DNA from: Sediminicola sp035798135
Lineage (GTDB): Bacteria; Bacteroidota; Bacteroidia; Flavobacteriales; Flavobacteriaceae
NCBI GenBank assembly: GCA_035798135.1
Contig: JAPFBR010000002.1
Span: 558,001 to 622,000 of the forward strand
Reading direction: 5' to 3'
DNA length: 64,000 nt
The position numbers were made by a program, and so were the translations under genes. How positions within the stretch are numbered: position 1 is the stretch's first letter; each line of letters begins with the position of its first letter. Under the pieces are notes generated by a model. That model had not been told where the DNA came from. It ran no database searches and was given only the letters and a program-made list of their open reading frames with translations. Shown here in pieces: positions 25,927-33,986 of this stretch.

Positions 25927-26598
25927 ATGCTTCTGCACAATGAAAGTTTTAAAAACAATCTAAAACCTATAGTTGATAACAATTATCAAATCGTAGGACT
26001 GGATACTTTTGAATATAGTTTGGCAAAATATTTTTTCTCCGATGTTGTTGTGAATATCTCTAGCACCAATGATGATGAAGTCTGTTTAAATATAGAATTT
26101 CAAAATAACTTAACTTTAAGTGAAGTTATTTGCTTTTTAAATACACATACATGGATGTATGAAGAGGATATGTCTGTTTTAACGAATATGAATCCATTTT
26201 TAAGAGCCTTACAAGCTTTAAAAAATCAAAACTCTACGACCATTGATATTGAAGAAATTTCTATTCTTTTAAAGGATACCACTATCGTCATCAAAAAAAT
26301 ATATTTCCAAAGTATTCCAACCCAATTAGACAATATTTTAAAGAAAATTACGGATCACCATTTTATGCTGACCAAAAATTCAAAAGAAGTTCCTTTTGAA
26401 ATGTTTATTCCTGTTTTTGAAGAGAATCCTTTGGAAGAAAATGGTAGCCTGGAAAACATAAGAATGGGCAACAATAGTTCAATAAACGACTATTTTGGGT
26501 ACTGGGGCCTGTACTACGATTCTGAAGATGATGCAATAATTTATGATTTGGAAAATAAGTCAATGATCTATGGCGATCTATTGATGCTAAATCATTAA
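25927..26598 (+). CDS. orphan protein of unknown function
   Basis: A 223-residue acidic protein with no signal peptide and no membrane segment, so presumably cytoplasmic. It alternates charged strands and helices (for example FFSDVVVNISSTNDDEVCLNI, VIKKIYFQSIPTQ) and ends in an aspartate- and tyrosine-rich segment (YFGYWGLYYDSEDDAIIYD). I recognise no domain. It sits 150 bp behind the response regulator gene in the same direction and is followed by a hairpin before the convergent glyA. Nothing in the sequence proves that it belongs to the signalling operon. The 150-bp gap contains the short palindrome GTGCATGCAC (25866-25875) but no clear promoter. Confidence 0.6.
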   Translation: MLLHNESFKNNLKPIVDNNYQIVGLDTFEYSLAKYFFSDVVVNISSTNDDEVCLNIEFQNNLTLSEVICFLNTHTWMYEEDMSVLTNMNPFLRALQALKNQNSTTIDIEEISILLKDTTIVIKKIYFQSIPTQLDNILKKITDHHFMLTKNSKEVPFEMFIPVFEENPLEENGSLENIRMGNNSSINDYFGYWGLYYDSEDDAIIYDLENKSMIYGDLLMLNH

Positions 26599-26608
26599 AG
26601 GTCTGAAT

Positions 26609-26638
26609 GAACACCAATAGGTAGGGCTAATGGTGTTC
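26609..26638. terminator. hairpin between convergent genes, no T-run
   Basis: GAACACCA (26609-26616) and TGGTGTTC (26631-26638) form an 8-bp stem with a 14-base loop between the orphan gene and glyA. It lacks a T-run on either side, so it is a weak candidate terminator or mRNA 3'-end stabiliser. Confidence 0.4.
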
Positions 26639-26653
26639 AAAGGACCACGTGTC

Positions 26654-27928
26654 TTAAGCGTTAAACAACGCCTTCCCACTCATCATTTCATTGACCTGAG
26701 CACGAACACCTTCAATTACAGCTTCGTTTTCTTTATTTGTCAATACCTTATCTATCAGTTCTACAATAGTAGCCATATCTGCCTCTTTTAAGCCTCTAGT
26801 GGTAATAGCAGCAGTTCCGAAGCGAATCCCAGAAGTGATAAAAGGGGATTTGTCATCAAAAGGTACCATATTCTTATTTGCGGTAATATCGGCCTTAACC
26901 AAAACATTTTCTGCCTCTTTACCTGTGATATCTTTATTTCTTAGGTCTATCAACATCATATGATTATCCGTTCCTCCAGAAATAATTTTATAATCTTTGG
27001 CCATAAAGGCTGCGGCCATGGCGGCGGCATTCTTCTTAACCTGCAACATATAATGTAAAAAATCATCTGTTAATGCCTCTCCGAATGCAATTGCCTTAGC
27101 TGCAATTATGTGTTCCAAAGGGCCACCTTGATTTCCTGGAAAAACCGCTAAATCCAACAAAGCTGACATTTTTCTAAGACTTCCATTTTTTAATTTTATT
27201 CCGAAAGGATTATCAAAATCCTCTCCCATTAATATAAGCCCTCCTCTTGGACCTCTTAATGTTTTGTGGGTGGTTGTGGTCACAACGTGACAATATGGAA
27301 GTGGATCGTTCAAAATTCCTTTTGCAATAAGACCTGCAGGGTGTGAAATATCTCCCAACAGAAGTGCTCCAACGCTATCTGCGATTTCCCTGAAGCGTTT
27401 AAAATCCATATCTCTAGAATAGGCAGATGCTCCAGCAATAATCATCTTTGGCTGCTCCTTGGTGGCAATTTCTTGGATCCTATCGTAATTCAATACCCCT
27501 GTTTCCTTATCTACGCCGTAAAAAACAGGTGCATACAAGCGACCAGAGAAGTTTACTGGGGAACCATGTGTCAAATGACCTCCATGGGAAAGATCAAAGC
27601 CCAATATTTTATCGCCTGGCTGTAAACATGCGTGATATACAGAGGCATTTGCTTGGGATCCGGAATGAGGTTGCACATTGGCATAAGCTGCTCCAAAAAG
27701 CTCTTTTGCCCTATCAATGGCAATCTGCTCAACTACATCAACTATTTCACAACCTCCGTAATATCTTTTTCCTGGATAGCCCTCGGCATATTTATTTGTC
27801 AATACAGAACCAGCGGCCTCCATTACTTGTGGACTCGTAAAATTTTCCGAGGCAATTAATTCAATACCTTCCAATTGGCGTTCTTTCTCCGCCTCTATTA
27901 ACTCAAAAATTTGATTATCTCGCTGCAT
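26654..27928 (-). CDS. glyA: serine hydroxymethyltransferase
   Basis: A 424-residue PLP enzyme that converts serine and tetrahydrofolate to glycine and 5,10-methylene-THF, the main source of one-carbon units. Motifs: ELIASENFTSPQVMEAAGSV, NKYAEGYPGKRYYGGC, QPHSGSQANASVY, LSHGGHLTHGSPVNFSG and the PLP lysine K222 in VTTTTHKTLRGPRGG. FPGNQGGPLEH and GIRFGTAAITTRGL close the family set. The length is normal. Its product feeds PanB, whose gene lies in this window. It is divergent from fahA across a 112-bp gap that contains a long palindrome. Confidence 0.98.
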   Translation of the reverse strand: MQRDNQIFELIEAEKERQLEGIELIASENFTSPQVMEAAGSVLTNKYAEGYPGKRYYGGCEIVDVVEQIAIDRAKELFGAAYANVQPHSGSQANASVYHACLQPGDKILGFDLSHGGHLTHGSPVNFSGRLYAPVFYGVDKETGVLNYDRIQEIATKEQPKMIIAGASAYSRDMDFKRFREIADSVGALLLGDISHPAGLIAKGILNDPLPYCHVVTTTTHKTLRGPRGGLILMGEDFDNPFGIKLKNGSLRKMSALLDLAVFPGNQGGPLEHIIAAKAIAFGEALTDDFLHYMLQVKKNAAAMAAAFMAKDYKIISGGTDNHMMLIDLRNKDITGKEAENVLVKADITANKNMVPFDDKSPFITSGIRFGTAAITTRGLKEADMATIVELIDKVLTNKENEAVIEGVRAQVNEMMSGKALFNA

Positions 27929-27997
27929 AATAAAATTATTCTTCTAAATAAGCCGTAAAAATACGAATTGCCGACCTTAAATAGGAAGAAAATAATA

Positions 27998-28022
27998 TAT
28001 TTGATAAGAATTTTATCAAATA
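27998..28022. promoter_or_regulatory. 25-bp palindrome overlapping the fahA -7 box
   Basis: TATTTGATAA (27998-28007) and TTATCAAATA (28013-28022) are perfect inverted repeats with a 5-bp centre. The left arm overlaps the sequence TATATTTG (27996-28003), a match to the Bacteroidota -7 element for fahA. The site lies 19 bp ahead of the fahA start and would suit a dimeric repressor. Confidence 0.5.
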
Positions 28023-28040
28023 CAAATAAACATTTATAAT

Positions 28041-29330
28041 ATGCCCATAAAAAGTAACGACCCTTCAAAAAAAAGCTGGATACCTGTAAGAGATAATTCT
28101 GATTTTCCCATACAGAATATCCCCTTTGGGGTTTTTTTAACAAGGGATGATATTATCACTATAGGGACCCGAATTGGGGACCACGCCATTGATTTGGGTG
28201 CACTGCACCAATTGGGATATTTCAACGATATTCCATTGACAGATGATATTTTCTTACAAGACACCTTGAACGATTTCATTTCTGATGGAAAAAAAACTTG
28301 GAGATTGGTCCGAAATCGGATCAGTGAAATATTCGATGTCAATAATCCGGAATTAAAGAACAATGAAAAGCATAAAAAAATAGTCCTTTTCACCATGGAC
28401 GAAATTGAAATGCAACTTCCTGTTCAGATTGGTGATTATACTGATTTTTATTCCAGCAAGGAACACGCCACCAATGTTGGAAAAATGTTCAGGGATCCTG
28501 AAAATGCATTGCTTCCAAACTGGTTGCATATTCCCGTAGGATATCATGGAAGAAGTTCCTCTATAATACCATCCGGGACACCCATCCACAGACCCATGGG
28601 ACAAACTTTGCCCGCAGGATCGGATGAACCCATTTACGGTCCTTCCAAACTTGTTGACTTTGAACTTGAAATGGCATTTATAACTACGGATGCCAATATT
28701 CTAGGGGAGACAATTCCCGTTAACGAAGCTGAGAATTATATTTTCGGAATGGTCCTCTTTAATGATTGGAGTGCCAGAGACATACAAAAATGGGAATATG
28801 TGCCTTTAGGGCCATTTTTAGCTAAAAGCTTTGCTTCATCCATTTCTCCATGGATCGTTACCATGGACGCATTGGAACCCTTCAGGGTAGAAAGCCCTAA
28901 ACAAGAGCCTACACCACTACCCTACCTTCAACAAATTGGAAAAAAAGGCTTCGATATAAATTTAGAGGTTGATATCACTCCAGAAAATGGAGAACCAACA
29001 ACGGTCACCAAGTCAAATTTTAAATATATGTATTGGACTATGTCCCAACAGTTGGCACATCACACTGTAAATGGCTGCAATGTAAACAGCGGTGATATGA
29101 TGGGCAGTGGCACCATTTCTGGCCCAACTCCCGACTCATACGGGTCTATGTTGGAATTGACCTGGAGAGGTGAAAAGCCTTTGAAATTGAACGATGGGTC
29201 TGAGCGTAAGTTTATTCAGGATCACGATACAGTGACCATCCGTGGATATTGTGAAAAACCGGGAGTGCGTATAGGATTTGGGGAAGTTTCCTCTAAACTA
29301 CTTCCCATATTCCAATCCAAGAAAAAATAA
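28041..29330 (+). CDS. fahA: fumarylacetoacetase
   Basis: The last step of tyrosine breakdown: fumarylacetoacetate is hydrolysed to fumarate and acetoacetate. The 429-residue protein has the N-terminal SH3-like domain (IQNIPFGVFLTRDD, about 20-125) and the catalytic FAH domain. DYTDFYSSKEHATNVGKMFR carries the metal and catalytic residues, then PVGYHGRSSSIIPSGTPI, LVDFELEMAFI, FNDWSARDIQKWEYVPLGPFLAKSF and GDMMGSGTISGP. These match the eukaryotic-type enzyme closely and distinguish it from the short FAH-like hydrolases. No other tyrosine catabolic gene is in the window. A palindrome overlaps its probable promoter, and a terminator follows. Confidence 0.96.
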   Translation: MPIKSNDPSKKSWIPVRDNSDFPIQNIPFGVFLTRDDIITIGTRIGDHAIDLGALHQLGYFNDIPLTDDIFLQDTLNDFISDGKKTWRLVRNRISEIFDVNNPELKNNEKHKKIVLFTMDEIEMQLPVQIGDYTDFYSSKEHATNVGKMFRDPENALLPNWLHIPVGYHGRSSSIIPSGTPIHRPMGQTLPAGSDEPIYGPSKLVDFELEMAFITTDANILGETIPVNEAENYIFGMVLFNDWSARDIQKWEYVPLGPFLAKSFASSISPWIVTMDALEPFRVESPKQEPTPLPYLQQIGKKGFDINLEVDITPENGEPTTVTKSNFKYMYWTMSQQLAHHTVNGCNVNSGDMMGSGTISGPTPDSYGSMLELTWRGEKPLKLNDGSERKFIQDHDTVTIRGYCEKPGVRIGFGEVSSKLLPIFQSKKK

Positions 29331-29347
29331 TCCAACACTATACCTTC

Positions 29348-29377
29348 AAAAGCCCTTTAATTAGGGCTTTTTTTTTG
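29348..29377 (+). terminator. terminator after fahA
   Basis: AAAAGCCCT (29348-29356) and AGGGCTTTT (29363-29371) form a 9-bp stem with a 6-base loop, continuing into a T-run. Confidence 0.8.
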
Positions 29378-29426
29378 TTTATATACGATTTCGCTACTAG
29401 TTGCGTTTAGTAATCATATAGTTTTT

Positions 29427-29441
29427 TGGCACGGCTATTGA
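29427..29441 (+). promoter_or_regulatory. sigma54-like promoter motif
   Basis: TTGGCACG at 29426-29433 followed by TTGA at 29438-29441 resembles the RpoN consensus TGGCAC-N5-TTGC, with correct GG-to-G spacing but A in place of C at the -12 element. It lies about 33 bp ahead of the lipoprotein gene at 29473, and no vegetative TAnnTTTG box is seen there. Confidence 0.35.
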
Positions 29442-29472
29442 ATTATATATTACAATCGTAAAACAAACCATT

Positions 29473-30660
29473 ATGAAAAAACTACTACTTCTTAGCTCTC
29501 TGGTCTTGCTCTTTATTGCTTGCGGGGGCGTAAAAAAAACACAGGAAGCCCTTAACATAGGTAACTATGTGAACGCCATAAACAGTTCTTTAAGTAATCT
29601 TGCAGATAACAAGGCTAAAAAAAGTAACCAACCCTACATTCTGTTATTGGAAGAGGCATTCAAAAAAAATACGGAAAGGGAATTACAGGAAATTGCCTTT
29701 TTACAAAAAGAAAACAATCCCGCCAATTTAGAAAGGATATATGATTCATATACCCAACTGAAAAATATTCAAGAAAGGATCAGACCTATATTACCCCTTT
29801 ATATTAGGGATGAGAATAGGAATGCAAAGTTCAGCTTTACCAATTACGACGAAAAAATAATCAACGTCAAACAAGAATTGTCAGACTTTCTTTATGACAA
29901 TGCCAGTGACTTGTTGAGCAATGCATCCAGTAAGGTAGATTATAGGAAAGCATATGAAGACTTTGCGTATTTGGATGAACTTAGTCCAGGATATTCGGAT
30001 AGTAAGGAAAAGCAAGAAGAGGCCTATGCAAAAGGGCGTGATTTCGTAAAAGTAAGCATGATTAATGATTCTGATCAAATTATTCCATCGAGATTGGAAG
30101 AAGACCTTTTAAATTTCAACACGTATGGTGTTAACAATCTTTGGACAGAATACCATGCCCAACCAAGAAAAAATATCAATTATGATTATGAAATGCAGGT
30201 TGCGTTCAGAAGTATTGTTATTTCCCCTGAAAAGGTGAGTGAAAAGCAAATCAGCAAGGAAAAACAAGTCCTTGACGGCTATCGATATGCGGAAGATGCC
30301 AATGGTAACATTCTAAAAGATAGTTTGGGTAACGAAATAAAAATAGACAACTTTAAAACTGTTCGTTGCGATTTTCATCAATTCACTCAATTTAAGGCCG
30401 CACAAGTAGTAGGAAACGTAAGTTTCAAGAACTTAAGGACAAAACAAACCATAAACACCTATCCTTTGGCAAGTGAATTTGTTTTTGAGCATATTTACGC
30501 TAATTATCAAGGGGATAAAAGAGCCTTGGAAACGGATCTTTTAAATCTAATTAATGTGGTCTCCGTACCCTTTCCTTCAAATGAACAAATGGTATATGAT
30601 GCTGGGGAAGATGTAAAAGGTAAACTTAAATATATTCTACAAAACCAAAGATTCAATTGA
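29473..30660 (+). CDS. conserved lipoprotein of unknown function
   Basis: A 395-residue lipoprotein (signal MKKLLLLSSLVLLFIAC, C17). Residues 20-200 are helical with lysine/glutamate-rich pairs that resemble TPR-like repeats (for example LERIYDSYTQLKNIQERI and VDYRKAYEDFAYLDELSPGY). Residues 215-395 are beta-rich, and include DYEMQVAFRSIVISPEKVSEK and TVRCDFHQFTQFKAAQVVG. I know it only as a conserved Bacteroidota lipoprotein type and can assign no activity. A sigma54-like motif stands at the expected promoter distance. A terminator shared with ytxJ follows. Confidence 0.78.
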   Translation: MKKLLLLSSLVLLFIACGGVKKTQEALNIGNYVNAINSSLSNLADNKAKKSNQPYILLLEEAFKKNTERELQEIAFLQKENNPANLERIYDSYTQLKNIQERIRPILPLYIRDENRNAKFSFTNYDEKIINVKQELSDFLYDNASDLLSNASSKVDYRKAYEDFAYLDELSPGYSDSKEKQEEAYAKGRDFVKVSMINDSDQIIPSRLEEDLLNFNTYGVNNLWTEYHAQPRKNINYDYEMQVAFRSIVISPEKVSEKQISKEKQVLDGYRYAEDANGNILKDSLGNEIKIDNFKTVRCDFHQFTQFKAAQVVGNVSFKNLRTKQTINTYPLASEFVFEHIYANYQGDKRALETDLLNLINVVSVPFPSNEQMVYDAGEDVKGKLKYILQNQRFN

Positions 30661-30676
30661 TCCCTACCAAAGACAA

Positions 30677-30710
30677 TAAAAAAACAGCCCTTTTGAGGGC
30701 TGTTTTTATT
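30677..30710. terminator. bidirectional terminator
   Basis: ACAGCCCT and AGGGCTGT form the core stem around a TTTG loop, with A-rich and T-rich flanks on both sides, between convergent genes. Confidence 0.8.
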
Positions 30711-31106
30711 TTACAGATATTTTTCCAATGATATTTCATTGATGGCGCCATGGGAATCATGGACTACTACCTTACCATTCTTTATTACCAATAATTGTGG
30801 AGATTGGTGCATTACATTAAACCTTTGCGCCACACCACTGGAAACTTCTCTAAAGGAAAGCAGATCCAAATAATACAGATCTACCTGATCCTCTGAGAAA
30901 TTGTAGTCATTTTTGAACATGTTCATCACCATTCTACTGATACCACAAGTGGTCGAATGTTTAAAGATAACTTGTACCCTATTTACTGAATTTGTATCAA
31001 TCTCATCCAATTGGGATAAAGAAATCAAAGCAATCCAAGGCAGGTCGCTTTCCACTTTTTTATCTGATGAATTCTTATTCCCAAAAATATTATTTAATAA
31101 TCCCAT
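30711..31106 (-). CDS. ytxJ: bacilliredoxin-like protein YtxJ
   Basis: A 131-residue thioredoxin-fold protein. The motif FKHSTTCGISRMV (cysteine C54) matches the YtxJ family, where FKHSTxCxIS is the signature. The later QSPQLLVIKNGKVVVHDSHGAI contains the expected cis-proline strand. YtxJ proteins are associated with bacillithiol as the low-molecular-weight thiol and are thought to remove bacillithiol from cysteines; only one cysteine is present, which fits a monothiol mechanism. No signal peptide is present. It is divergent from clpB, suggesting a stress-related neighbourhood, though no shared regulator is shown. The 166-bp gap to clpB holds no clear promoter. Confidence 0.9.
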   Translation of the reverse strand: MGLLNNIFGNKNSSDKKVESDLPWIALISLSQLDEIDTNSVNRVQVIFKHSTTCGISRMVMNMFKNDYNFSEDQVDLYYLDLLSFREVSSGVAQRFNVMHQSPQLLVIKNGKVVVHDSHGAINEISLEKYL

Positions 31107-31272
31107 TTCGTAATTTTAATGATAAGTCGGATGTGCTGTAAAAACTTACACCTGACTAATTGTCGCTTTTTTTCTAAGAGTTTACGTCATTTTGTCTGTA
31201 CCACTATCTTGGTAAGATTATTGACATTAACAAATTCAAAAGTAAACAATAACATTAAAAGATATAAAGCAT

Positions 31273-33873
31273 ATGAACTTAAATAATTTCACCACCAAGT
31301 CACAGGAAGCCATACAGCAAGCCCAAGAGTTGGCTCAGGGTTATGGCCACCAACAGATAGAAAATGAGCATCTTTTTAAAGCCATTGCTGTTGTAGATGA
31401 AAATGTATTGCCTTTTATCCTAAAAAAACTGAATGTCAATATTGGCCTGGTCAACCAAATCTTGGATAAAGAACTGGAGAGTTTTCCAAAGGTTTCCGGA
31501 GGAGAACTAATGCTTTCCCGGGAAGCAAGTAAAACACTTACGGAAGCAAGCGTTATTGCAAAAAAGATGGAGGACGAGTATGTATCCATTGAACATTTGC
31601 TTTTGGCCATTTTTAAATCGAAAAGTAAGATCGCACAAATCCTAAAAGATCAGGGTGGTACCGAAAAACATCTAATAGCCGCAATAGAAGAATTGCGAAA
31701 AGGAGGTAAAGTAACTTCCCAAAGTGCGGAAGAAACGTATAACTCCCTTAATAAATATGCCAAAAACCTCAATGAAATGGCAGATAGTGGAAAAATGGAC
31801 CCCGTTATTGGGAGAGATGAGGAAATTAGACGAATTCTACAAATTTTGACCAGAAGAACAAAGAACAACCCTATTCTAGTGGGAGAGCCCGGGGTTGGTA
31901 AAACAGCAATTGCCGAAGGCTTGGCCCATAGAATTGTGCAGGGAGACGTGCCCGAAAACTTAAAGGACAAAATTATTTACTCCTTGGATATGGGGGCTTT
32001 GATAGCAGGGGCCAAATACAAAGGGGAGTTTGAGGAGCGCTTAAAGGCAGTTATCAAGGAGGTTACTTCCTCCGATGGCAATATCGTCCTATTTATTGAT
32101 GAAATCCACACCCTAGTTGGCGCCGGTGGAGGTCAGGGCGCCATGGATGCGGCCAATATTTTAAAACCTGCATTGGCCAGAGGTGAATTGCGCGCCATAG
32201 GGGCCACCACCTTGGATGAATATCAAAAATATTTTGAAAAGGACAAGGCCCTGGAGCGAAGGTTTCAAAAAGTAATGGTGGATGAGCCAGATACTGAAAG
32301 CGCCATTTCCATCCTTCGGGGAATTAAAGAAAAATATGAGGCCCACCACAAGGTCCGCATCAAGGATAACGCTGTCATAGCGGCTGTGGAATTGTCCCAA
32401 CGCTATATTACCAATAGATTTCTTCCAGATAAGGCGATTGATCTAATGGATGAGGCCGCCTCCAAACTTAGGATGGAAATAAATTCCAAACCTGAAGAAT
32501 TGGATGTTTTGGACAGAAAAATAATGCAATTGGAAATTGAGATTGAGGCCATTAAAAGGGAAGATGACCATGCAAAACTAAAATCGCTCAATAGTGATCT
32601 GGCAAACCTAAAAGAGGATCGCCATGAAATATTTGCCAAATGGGAAAGTGAAAAAACGGTGGTGGACAATATCCAAAAAACAAAACAGGATATTGAAAAC
32701 TTTAAGATGGAAGCAGAACGTGCGGAACGCAACGGCGATTACGGCAAAGTTGCAGAATTGCGCTATGGTAAAATAAAGGAGGCCAATGAGAAGTTGGAAA
32801 CCCTCCAAGTAGAATTGGAAAAACAGCAAGAAGTTGGAACCTTGATCAAAGAAGAGGTGACCAATGAGGATATAGCTGAAATTGTAGCCAAATGGACAGG
32901 GATCCCCGTGGCCAAGATGTTACAGAGCGAACGCGAGAAGCTCCTGAAATTGGAAGATGTGTTGCATAAAAGGGTGGTAGGGCAAGATGAAGCTATCCAA
33001 GCGGTATCCGATGCTATCAGAAGAAGCAGGTCGGGGTTACAGGACATGAAAAAGCCAATTGGATCCTTTCTTTTTCTAGGAACTACTGGCGTTGGTAAAA
33101 CGGAACTGGCCAAAACCTTGGCCGATTATCTCTTCGATGACGAAAATGCGATGACCAGGATAGATATGAGTGAATACCAAGAACGGCATTCGGTGAGCAG
33201 ATTGGTAGGTGCTCCACCAGGCTATGTTGGATATGATGAGGGTGGACAGTTAACGGAGGCTGTACGACGCAGACCTTATTCTGTAGTATTGTTGGACGAA
33301 ATAGAAAAGGCTCATCCGGACACCTTTAATATCCTCTTGCAAGTATTGGACGAAGGAAGGTTAACGGATAACAAAGGACGAGTGGCCGATTTCAAGAATA
33401 CGATCATTATCATGACCAGTAATATGGGAAGTCATATAATCCAGGAGAAATTTGAAAACAATAAGGATATTTATAGCGCAACAGAAGCGGCAAGGATAGA
33501 AGTCTTGGGGCTACTGCGAAAGACAATCCGACCTGAATTCATAAATAGGATTGATGACATCATCATGTTTACACCATTGAACATGGAGGATATTACGGAG
33601 ATCGTAAGACTTCAGTTGAATGGACTTAAAAAGATGGTGGCAAAACAACATATTACCATCGATGCCACGGAGGATGCCATAGCGTATCTGGCCAACAGGG
33701 GTTATGACCCCCAATATGGCGCCAGGCCAATAAAGAGGACCATTCAAAAAGAAGTGCTCAATAAGCTCTCCAAAGAATTGCTTGGTGGTTCGATCAAAGC
33801 AGATAGTATTATTCTTATTGATGCTTTTGATGATGAGCTGGTCTTTAGAAACCAGAAAGAACTCGCCAAATAA
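31273..33873 (+). CDS. clpB: ATP-dependent chaperone ClpB
   Basis: An 866-residue disaggregase that works with DnaK. Domains in order: N-terminal ClpN repeats (1-150), AAA-1 with Walker A GEPGVGKT (204-211) and LFIDEIHTLVGAG, a coiled-coil middle domain (about 400-535, rich in Glu, Lys and Leu), and AAA-2 with Walker A GTTGVGKT (603-610), RIDMSEYQERHSVSRLVGAPP and VVLLDEIEKAHPD, then the C-terminal domain with NRGYDPQYGARPIKR. The pore loop tyrosine is in GAKYKGEFEERL. The presence of the full middle domain and the absence of a ClpP-binding loop separate it from ClpA and ClpC. No CIRCE element is seen upstream. Confidence 0.98.
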   Translation: MNLNNFTTKSQEAIQQAQELAQGYGHQQIENEHLFKAIAVVDENVLPFILKKLNVNIGLVNQILDKELESFPKVSGGELMLSREASKTLTEASVIAKKMEDEYVSIEHLLLAIFKSKSKIAQILKDQGGTEKHLIAAIEELRKGGKVTSQSAEETYNSLNKYAKNLNEMADSGKMDPVIGRDEEIRRILQILTRRTKNNPILVGEPGVGKTAIAEGLAHRIVQGDVPENLKDKIIYSLDMGALIAGAKYKGEFEERLKAVIKEVTSSDGNIVLFIDEIHTLVGAGGGQGAMDAANILKPALARGELRAIGATTLDEYQKYFEKDKALERRFQKVMVDEPDTESAISILRGIKEKYEAHHKVRIKDNAVIAAVELSQRYITNRFLPDKAIDLMDEAASKLRMEINSKPEELDVLDRKIMQLEIEIEAIKREDDHAKLKSLNSDLANLKEDRHEIFAKWESEKTVVDNIQKTKQDIENFKMEAERAERNGDYGKVAELRYGKIKEANEKLETLQVELEKQQEVGTLIKEEVTNEDIAEIVAKWTGIPVAKMLQSEREKLLKLEDVLHKRVVGQDEAIQAVSDAIRRSRSGLQDMKKPIGSFLFLGTTGVGKTELAKTLADYLFDDENAMTRIDMSEYQERHSVSRLVGAPPGYVGYDEGGQLTEAVRRRPYSVVLLDEIEKAHPDTFNILLQVLDEGRLTDNKGRVADFKNTIIIMTSNMGSHIIQEKFENNKDIYSATEAARIEVLGLLRKTIRPEFINRIDDIIMFTPLNMEDITEIVRLQLNGLKKMVAKQHITIDATEDAIAYLANRGYDPQYGARPIKRTIQKEVLNKLSKELLGGSIKADSIILIDAFDDELVFRNQKELAK

Positions 33874-33890
33874 AAAAGAGCTATATATTA

Positions 33891-33926
33891 AAAAAGAAGG
33901 CATTCTAAAAAGGATGCCTTCTTTTA
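33891..33926 (+). terminator. terminator after clpB
   Basis: AAAGAAGGCAT and ATGCCTTCTTT form an 11-bp stem (33893-33903 with 33914-33924) around a 10-base loop, followed by T-rich sequence. Confidence 0.75.
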
Positions 33927-33935
33927 TTGAAATAC

Positions 33936-33953
33936 ATATACCATACAGTATAT
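33936..33953. promoter_or_regulatory. possible operator of the TetR gene
   Basis: ATATAC (33936-33941) and GTATAT (33948-33953) are inverted repeats with a 6-bp spacer, 33 bp ahead of the TetR start. The site is A/T-rich and could arise by chance, but position and symmetry fit autoregulation. Confidence 0.35.
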
Positions 33954-33986
33954 ATATTTTTTATCTTCGTATAAAATTGACAGAAA

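Noticed and set aside
31107..31272. Search for a CIRCE or similar heat-shock operator before clpB
   Set aside because: No TTAGCACTC-type inverted repeat is present; TATCTTGG is one base off the -7 consensus and lacks a partner at -33.
31650..33113. Several minus-strand ORFs opposite clpB
   Set aside because: Shadow frames of clpB; serine-rich composition is typical of antisense reading of coding sequence.
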